The position numbers and the translations under genes were made by a program. A stretch of DNA of 9,694 nt. Origin: an uncultured Cloacibacillus sp. GTDB taxonomy: Bacteria; Synergistota; Synergistia; Synergistales; Synergistaceae. The stretch spans positions 1 through 9,694 of the forward strand of contig CAKSWL010000065.1 in assembly GCA_934511335.1 (NCBI GenBank), read 5' to 3'. The notes below the pieces were generated by a model. It had not been told where the DNA came from. It did not search any database and worked only from the letters and a program-made list of their open reading frames with translations. This document shows positions 5,994 through 9,694 of this stretch, piece after piece. Positions within the stretch are counted from its first letter, which is position 1, and the number at the start of each line of letters is the position of its first letter.

Positions 5994-7142
5994 TTACTTG
6001 CCGACGCCGTAAAATTCAGCAATTTCATTGACCACCCGCTCCTGTTCCTCGGGCAGCAGCTCTGGGAACATCGGAAGCGCCAGCACTTCGTCCGAAAGCA
6101 TCTCTGAAACGGGGAAATCCCCTCTGCCATAGCCAAGATAGGCAAAACAGTGCTGCAAATGAAGCGGCAGCGAGTAATAGACGCGCGTCGTCACGCCGCG
6201 TTCACCCAAGAACTTTTGAAGTTCGTCGCGCCGCTGCGCGCGGATGACATACTGGTGATAGACGTGGCGGCCGCCCGCGAGTTCGGCCGGCGGCGTAATC
6301 AGCTCAAGCAGCCCCTTTTCCGCGAAGAGCGTGATATAGCGTTCGGCGACGATGCGGCGCTCCTCATTCCATCCCTCGAGATGGCGCAGGCGCACGCGCA
6401 GGATCGCCGCCTGCAGGGCGTCGAGGCGGCTGTTGATACCGATCTCCTCGTGAAAATATGTTTTGCCGGCTCCGTGGACGCGCAGGCTCTTCAGACGCTG
6501 CACAAACTCCGGGCCATCGGCCACGGAGACCATTCCGCCGTCCCCGTAGCAGCCGAGGTTTTTCGTCGGGAAGAACGAGAAGCAGCCCATATCGCCGACG
6601 GAGCCGCTGCGCGCCACGCGGCCGCCGATCATCCGGTGGGCGCCGATGGACTGCGCGCAGTCTTCGACGAGGGCGATGCCGCGGCTCTTTAGCTCGTCTT
6701 TTATCTCTTCAAGCGGGCACATCTGTCCAAAAAGATGAACGGGAAGGACCGCCTTCGTTCGCGGAGTGATTTTTGCTAAGATATCCTCGCTCTTTATATT
6801 GTAGGTAACGGGATCGACGTCGGCGAAGACCGGCGTCGCTCCGTTGCGCGTAATGCAGCTTGCAGTGGCGAAAAAGGTAAACGGCGTCGTTATCACCTCG
6901 TCGCCCGGTTTCAGGTCGAGCGCCATCAGCGCCAGGACGAGAGCGTCCGTGCCGGAAGCGCAGCCCACGGTATTCTTTACCTCCAAATAGGCGGCGATCT
7001 CCCTCTCCAGAGCCTCCACCTCCGGCCCCAGAATGAAGTGCTGCGTGTCAAGCACTCTGAGAACGGCGACATTTATTTCCTCTTTGACGCGGGCGTAATT
7101 TCTCGTAAGGTCAAATGACGGTATCGTGGTATTTTCTGTCAT
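5994..7142 (-). CDS. DegT/DnrJ/EryC1/StrS-family PLP sugar aminotransferase
   Basis: The product has 382 residues, full length for the family. It is a fold-type I PLP enzyme that usually transfers an amino group from glutamate to a keto-sugar nucleotide in making surface polysaccharides or glycoprotein sugars. Key sites are visible: ASGTDALVLAL (62-72) for the PLP phosphate, the aromatic FTFFATASC (88-96), VEDCAQSIGA (159-168) with Asp161 facing the pyridine nitrogen, and SFFPTKNLGCYGDGG (189-203) with Lys194 as the Schiff-base lysine. The C-terminal GVTTRVYYSLPLHLQ resembles WbpE/WlbC-type 3-keto-sugar aminotransferases, but the substrate cannot be fixed from sequence. GGAGGT lies 6 nt before the ATG. 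The start follows the GntR-type regulator stop by 14 nt, so the two share a transcript. No other sugar-nucleotide genes are in the window. Confidence 0.92.
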   Translation of the reverse strand: MTENTTIPSFDLTRNYARVKEEINVAVLRVLDTQHFILGPEVEALEREIAAYLEVKNTVGCASGTDALVLALMALDLKPGDEVITTPFTFFATASCITRNGATPVFADVDPVTYNIKSEDILAKITPRTKAVLPVHLFGQMCPLEEIKDELKSRGIALVEDCAQSIGAHRMIGGRVARSGSVGDMGCFSFFPTKNLGCYGDGGMVSVADGPEFVQRLKSLRVHGAGKTYFHEEIGINSRLDALQAAILRVRLRHLEGWNEERRIVAERYITLFAEKGLLELITPPAELAGGRHVYHQYVIRAQRRDELQKFLGERGVTTRVYYSLPLHLQHCFAYLGYGRGDFPVSEMLSDEVLALPMFPELLPEEQERVVNEIAEFYGVGK

Positions 7143-7156
7143 AATATTACCTCCGT

Positions 7157-7825
7157 TTAGTTTTTGTTTCTGAAATCGGGAATCTCAAGCGCACGGTGCG
7201 AATGGTGCAGATGCTCCCTCATCTGCTCCTGCGCCCTGTCTTTATCGCGCTGAGCAATCGCCCGGAGGATCGCCCGGTGCTCCTGAGACGAGTAATTGTC
7301 CTTCTCGTCAAACTGGTCATAAAAGAAAATATATACGTTGGTGCGGAGCATGATGTTTTCGATATATTCACACAGCACCGAGTTCTTCCCCGCCTCCGCG
7401 ATGAGGCGGTGGAAGGTGTTGTTGGCCTCAAGGAAAGAATCGATATTTTTGTTTTCAAAAGCACCCTCTTCGGAACGCAGCACCTCTTCGAGGCGGTCAA
7501 GCGCGCGGCGGTCCAAGCCGTTGCGGCAGGCAAGCTCTACGCTGAGATTTTCGAGGTACTCGCGCACGTTGTAGGCGTTTTCCATCTCATTCTCCGTCGG
7601 AGCGGCCACTCTCGCGCCGCTGTTGGGCACTATCTTCACCAGCCCCTCATTGGCAAGGCGCCGCAGCGCCTCACGCACGGGAGTCCTGCTTACTCCCATT
7701 TCCGTCGCGATCTTCACCTCAAGCAGTCTCTGCGCCGGCTTCAGCTCTTTGCTGACGATCTTGCCCCTCAGGTCGAGGTAGACAAAATCCGAAGACGTGT
7801 TATATATCCTGGAACGCTGCATCAT
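7157..7825 (-). CDS. GntR-family transcriptional regulator, FadR (FCD) subfamily
   Basis: The product has 222 residues. The N-terminal winged helix-turn-helix (~15-75) has the GntR signature LLEVKIATEMGVSRTPVREALRRLANEGLV (from ~34), then a wing VPNSGARVA. Residues ~80-215 form the all-helical FCD ligand domain. Its metal/ligand positions are His139 (NNTFHR), His183 (QEHRAIL) and His205 (MREHLHHSH). The Asp normally four residues before the first His is Asn135. FCD regulators bind small acids or sugars and usually control the adjacent operon; here the only likely partner is the aminotransferase gene 14 nt downstream. The two ATG codons (7825 and 7822) have only a distant G-run (7838-7842, 12 nt away), so translation may be weak or controlled. 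The effector is unknown. Confidence 0.9.
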   Translation of the reverse strand: MMQRSRIYNTSSDFVYLDLRGKIVSKELKPAQRLLEVKIATEMGVSRTPVREALRRLANEGLVKIVPNSGARVAAPTENEMENAYNVREYLENLSVELACRNGLDRRALDRLEEVLRSEEGAFENKNIDSFLEANNTFHRLIAEAGKNSVLCEYIENIMLRTNVYIFFYDQFDEKDNYSSQEHRAILRAIAQRDKDRAQEQMREHLHHSHRALEIPDFRNKN

Positions 7826-8051
7826 TACTAATATAATCCCCCTAGATACTGCCTTACTGCGATACGCTCTCTTCTTTAGAACTTACCCTGTATAAAATTT
7901 TCAGCTCCCCGCAAAACCTGCGAAGATGACGCTGTAAGAGCCCTTAATTCTTGCAGTGTAGTACAAGAACAATTAATCTTAGCATAAAATCCTGTATTGG
8001 CAACATCTTCCCTCTGGCAAATCGGCCTTTATCGTCCCCTCATAATCCCGG
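7826..8051. other. Upstream region of the GntR gene; no gene
   Basis: This 226-nt stretch is more AT-rich than the surrounding genes and has no credible coding frame. On the - strand a TATACA preceded by an A/T run near 7889-7900 could be a -10 box, but its -35 is poor. A 9-bp palindrome TGTAGTACA (7957-7965) is a possible half-size regulator site with no support beyond symmetry. At 8016-8026 GGCAAATCGGC is an exact reverse complement of 8171-8181, overlapping the base of hairpin A. Confidence 0.4.
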
Positions 8052-8178
8052 AAATCGGCGTTTAGAAGTGCGAGTTGCTAAATAAAATGGGGGCTCCGAT
8101 ACCGGAGCAGTATTTGCATACGGCGATGATTCGGAGCCCCCGTTTTATGACGCAAATCGTGCTTATAGACGCCGATTT
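8052..8178. repeat. Long structured hairpin element, copy A
   Basis: The two arms pair in one continuous register of 48 positions (8052 with 8178 up to 8099 with 8131): 43 pair, including four G-T wobbles. The only breaks are a G/A at position 14, a G/A at position 23 and a 3x3 internal loop TAA/GAC at positions 28-30. The tip (8100-8130) carries TACCGGAGC, a small inner hairpin around GTAT/ATAC, and CGGCGAT. Copy B at 8462-8670 has the same breaks and the same tip motif. It may be an RNA or a DNA element; the orientation is unknown. The open frames crossing it are consequences of the palindrome and are not genes. Confidence 0.85.
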
Positions 8179-8393
8179 GCCCCGATAGGGTAAAAGATAA
8201 ATTAGGGTTGCGCGGTTTCCGCACCAGACAGAGCCCACCGGAGCCCATAAGGCCAAAACAAAGGTCGCCCCTCCCCACCCGCCTACAGCGGGAGCTAAGC
8301 GGCTCGCAAAAAGCGAGAATTATCATTTTGCCTCCCTGCTTATCGGTGAGGGCCCTTTAGAAAATCAAAATATCATCGTTATGAGAAAACGCC
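8179..8393. other. Spacer between the two hairpin elements; no gene
   Basis: No credible coding frame with a ribosome site was found in these 215 nt. Visible details are ATTAGGGTT at 8201-8209, also found just right of copy B; a GAGCCCA tandem pair (8231-8237 and 8241-8247); and a 5-bp hairpin CTCGC/GCGAG with an A-loop at 8303-8317. None has an assigned role. Confidence 0.5.
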
Positions 8394-8403
8394 AAACCCT
8401 AAT
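8394..8403. repeat. Left inverted repeat flanking copy B
   Basis: AAACCCTAAT is the exact reverse complement of ATTAGGGTTT at 8682-8691. The pair brackets hairpin B at a distance of 298 nt end to end. No target-site duplication is visible outside it. Confidence 0.55.
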
Positions 8404-8461
8404 TCATCCTTTAGCCAATCGAAGGATAAATCGGCGGTTACGCTTTCGCCTGACGGCAGGA

Positions 8462-8670
8462 AAATCGGCGCGAAGAAGTGCCGCAGGCTAAATAAGTCGG
8501 CCTCTGAGTACCGGAGCCGTATTTTTCATACGGCGATTGCAAGGCAATGTCCCCGCCACAGGGCGGGGACGTTTTCAAACTATCCATGTTGCCGCAGCAT
8601 GCGGATACGCCTGCCGCAGGACACTTAGGGGCCGACTTATGACGCATACGGCGCTTGTTCGCGCCGGTTT
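8462..8670. repeat. Long structured hairpin element, copy B
   Basis: The arms pair in the same 48-position register as copy A (8462 with 8670 up to 8509 with 8623), with 42 paired positions. The breaks are G/G at position 14, C/A at 23, G/A at 25 and the identical TAA/GAC loop at 28-30. The tip repeats TACCGGAGC (8509-8517), a perfect 7-bp inner hairpin GCCGTAT/ATACGGC, and CGGCGAT (8531-8537). Some 85 nt (8538-8622) are present after this motif that copy A lacks. Where the arms differ from copy A, both partners usually change together. Confidence 0.85.
8549..8570. repeat. Perfect 9-bp GC-rich hairpin inside the tip of copy B
   Basis: GTCCCCGCC (8549-8557) and GGCGGGGAC (8562-8570) pair around an ACAG loop. 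GTTTTC follows on the + strand, so alone it would look like a weak + strand terminator. It has no counterpart in copy A and appears to be part of material inserted at or grown from the tip. Confidence 0.7.
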
Positions 8671-8681
8671 AGGGTTGATAT

Positions 8682-8691
8682 ATTAGGGTTT
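8682..8691. repeat. Right inverted repeat flanking copy B
   Basis: ATTAGGGTTT pairs exactly with the repeat at 8394-8403. It overlaps the last codons and the TAA stop of the rhodanese gene (8683-8685), so the gene's C-terminal Val-Lys-Pro end is encoded partly by this repeat. Confidence 0.55.
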
Positions 8692-9694
8692 GACCAGCGG
8701 CAGGTCGGGATTTCCGGCCCAGGCTTGGAAGCCCTCGTCGTAGCTCTGGCTCTTTACGAAACCGCTGTAGCGAAGGAGCATCGTTACGAAGGCCGAGCGG
8801 ACGCCAGCCGTGTCGTAGACGACGATCTCGCTGTCGGGAGCGACGCCGTGCTGCGCCAGCAGCGCCTGTACCTCTTCGGCCGGTTTAAAGCGGCTTTCGG
8901 GCGTAAGGAATGATTCCCGCGGAATGTTGATCGCTCCGGGAAGGTGTCCCGCGCGCTTCTCTTGGAAGGGACGGATTTTCCCGAGGTATTCGGGTTCGGT
9001 GCGGACGTCTAGGAGCACGAGCCCAGGCTTGCCGATGTTGTTGTTTATCCACTCCGTGGTGGCGGTGTAGTTCGGTACGTACTGTTTAATGGTGAAGGCC
9101 GCGGCCTTGTTGGTATGTTTTGTCTTCGTCATCTGTCCGCCGGCGGCTTTCCAGGCGCTGATGCCTCCTTCAAGGATCTTCGCGTTTTTGATTCCCGCCT
9201 GACGCAATATCCAGAGGGTCCATCCGCTCTGGCCCCAGCCGCCAGCGTCGCAATAGGCGACGACCATTTTTTTGCCGTTGATGCCGAGCGCGCCTATGCG
9301 TTTCGCCATCGTCGCCGCGGGCCAGATGACGCCCCATTTCTCGGTCCCCTGCTTCGCGTTCATGTTGGCGAAATATGTCCACGGCACGTTGACCGCTCCG
9401 GGAATGTGTCCGCCGCTGTAAAGGCTCTCGGGGCGTGAGTCGACGAGTATCACGTTGCCGCGATTGGCTTTGAGCCATTCCGCGGAGACGATGAGGCTCT
9501 CTCTTGTCTCGGGGTCTCCCGCCTGCATCGCCGACGGCTTCAGAGGCCGGCCGGCGGGTATCTCCGCAGCTCCAGCTGCAGGCGCCGCTGGCTGAACGGC
9601 GGGCGCGGGCTGCGCCGCCGGGGCCGGTTCGCTCTTGGCGGGGGCTGCCAGATCGCTGTCCGCGGCGGCCGCCTCTTTTTTGACGTCCTCAGGC
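8683..9694 (-). CDS. Tandem rhodanese-domain protein (sulfurtransferase-like), N-terminus outside window
   Basis: The frame stays open to the right edge, so 336 residues are visible and the start is missing. The first ~55 are an Ala/Pro/Glu-rich linker, which suggests an exported or anchored protein whose signal lies outside the window. Two rhodanese domains follow. Numbering from the internal Met at 9526-9528, domain 1 (~11-131) has SRPESLYSGGHIPGAVNVPW and the loop YCDAGGWGQS with Cys93. Domain 2 (~155-275) has LLDVRTEPEY, GHLPGAINIP and the loop YDTAGVRS with Asp239 in place of the catalytic cysteine. Rhodaneses move sulfane sulfur from donors such as thiosulfate or mercaptopyruvate to acceptors. 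In most two-domain enzymes the active cysteine is in the second domain; here it is in the first. The Met at 9528 has no convincing ribosome site and the reading continues upstream, so it is unlikely to be the start. Confidence 0.88.
   Translation of the reverse strand, partial: PEDVKKEAAAADSDLAAPAKSEPAPAAQPAPAVQPAAPAAGAAEIPAGRPLKPSAMQAGDPETRESLIVSAEWLKANRGNVILVDSRPESLYSGGHIPGAVNVPWTYFANMNAKQGTEKWGVIWPAATMAKRIGALGINGKKMVVAYCDAGGWGQSGWTLWILRQAGIKNAKILEGGISAWKAAGGQMTKTKHTNKAAAFTIKQYVPNYTATTEWINNNIGKPGLVLLDVRTEPEYLGKIRPFQEKRAGHLPGAINIPRESFLTPESRFKPAEEVQALLAQHGVAPDSEIVVYDTAGVRSAFVTMLLRYSGFVKSQSYDEGFQAWAGNPDLPLVKP

Noticed and set aside
6150..6692. + strand frame of 180 codons within the aminotransferase gene
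   Set aside because: It is antisense to an unmistakable PLP enzyme and has no motif of its own.
7940..7950. GCCCTTAATTC as a left end repeat for hairpin A
   Set aside because: It resembles AACCCTAATTC left of B only with a gap, and its distance to the arm is quite different.
7957..7965. TGTAGTACA as the GntR operator
   Set aside because: Nine symmetric bases without flanking symmetry and over 130 nt from the gene are weak support; kept only as a note in the region entry.
8231..8247. GAGCCCA tandem repeat
   Set aside because: Two 7-bp units are too short to separate from chance in GC-rich DNA.
8509..8537. Group II intron domain V
   Set aside because: GGAGCCGTAT/ATACGGC recalls domain V, but the catalytic bulge and GNRA cap are missing, copy A differs at the key pair, and no intron reverse transcriptase or exon context is present.
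8062..8647. Open frames of 60-80 codons on the - strand across the hairpins (8062-8256, 8078-8326, 8438-8647)
   Set aside because: They run through palindromic arms, have no ribosome sites, and their translations look random (Arg/Cys/Ser-rich).
8052..8670. Integron attC sites
   Set aside because: The hairpin shape with fixed loops is similar, but the R'' (RYYYAAC) and R' (GTTRRRY) boxes are not at the arm ends, no extrahelical-base pattern is evident, and no integron integrase or cassette gene lies between the copies.
8052..8670. Retron ncRNA or CRISPR array
   Set aside because: No reverse transcriptase or cas gene is present. Only two diverged copies exist, 283 nt apart, with no regular spacers.

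Overview
The window looks like a chromosomal segment of a GC-rich anaerobe, most plausibly of the Synergistota (Cloacibacillus/Synergistes-like). This is an inference from three things. The gene order zinc peptidase - rsmB - PASTA protein - rpe resembles the Firmicutes fmt/rsmB/prkC/rpe neighbourhood. It is combined with a RodZ-like protein and exported proteins with Ala/Pro-rich linkers. There is also a superoxide-reductase-like secreted protein. No rRNA or other phylogenetic marker confirms the assignment.

Left end (1-800, + strand): the last 88 residues of an M20 metallopeptidase, then a promoter and a small exported desulfoferrodoxin-fold protein. A perfect 10-bp hairpin closes this side and also serves the converging operon.

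Main operon (790-4957, - strand): rsmB (16S rRNA m5C methyltransferase), a membrane-anchored protein with three PASTA repeats and no kinase domain, rpe (ribulose-phosphate 3-epimerase) and a RodZ-like membrane HTH protein. The genes are 15 nt apart, overlap by 22 nt, or are 5 nt apart, so co-transcription and translational coupling are likely. Two of the four products are single-pass envelope proteins, so the operon joins translation and carbon metabolism to cell-wall or cell-shape functions. Upstream lie a promoter, a perfect 26-nt palindrome that no obvious gene explains, and a YugP-type membrane zinc peptidase.

Next (5994-7825, - strand): a GntR/FCD regulator followed 14 nt later by a DegT/DnrJ/EryC1 sugar aminotransferase.

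Intergenic block (7826-8682, 857 nt): no gene is credible here. It holds two related long hairpins, A (8052-8178) and B (8462-8670). They share the same stem register, the same internal mismatches and the same apical motif. About fourteen stem positions carry paired double substitutions between the copies, so the structure has been conserved while the sequence changed. Copy B has an extra 85 nt at its tip and is bracketed by 10-bp inverted repeats. This is the most novel part of the window; it is either a structured RNA family or a small mobile element that is recognised folded.

Right end (8683-9694, - strand): a tandem rhodanese-domain protein whose N-terminus lies beyond the window. Its first domain keeps the cysteine and its second has Asp there, the reverse of the usual arrangement in two-domain sulfurtransferases.
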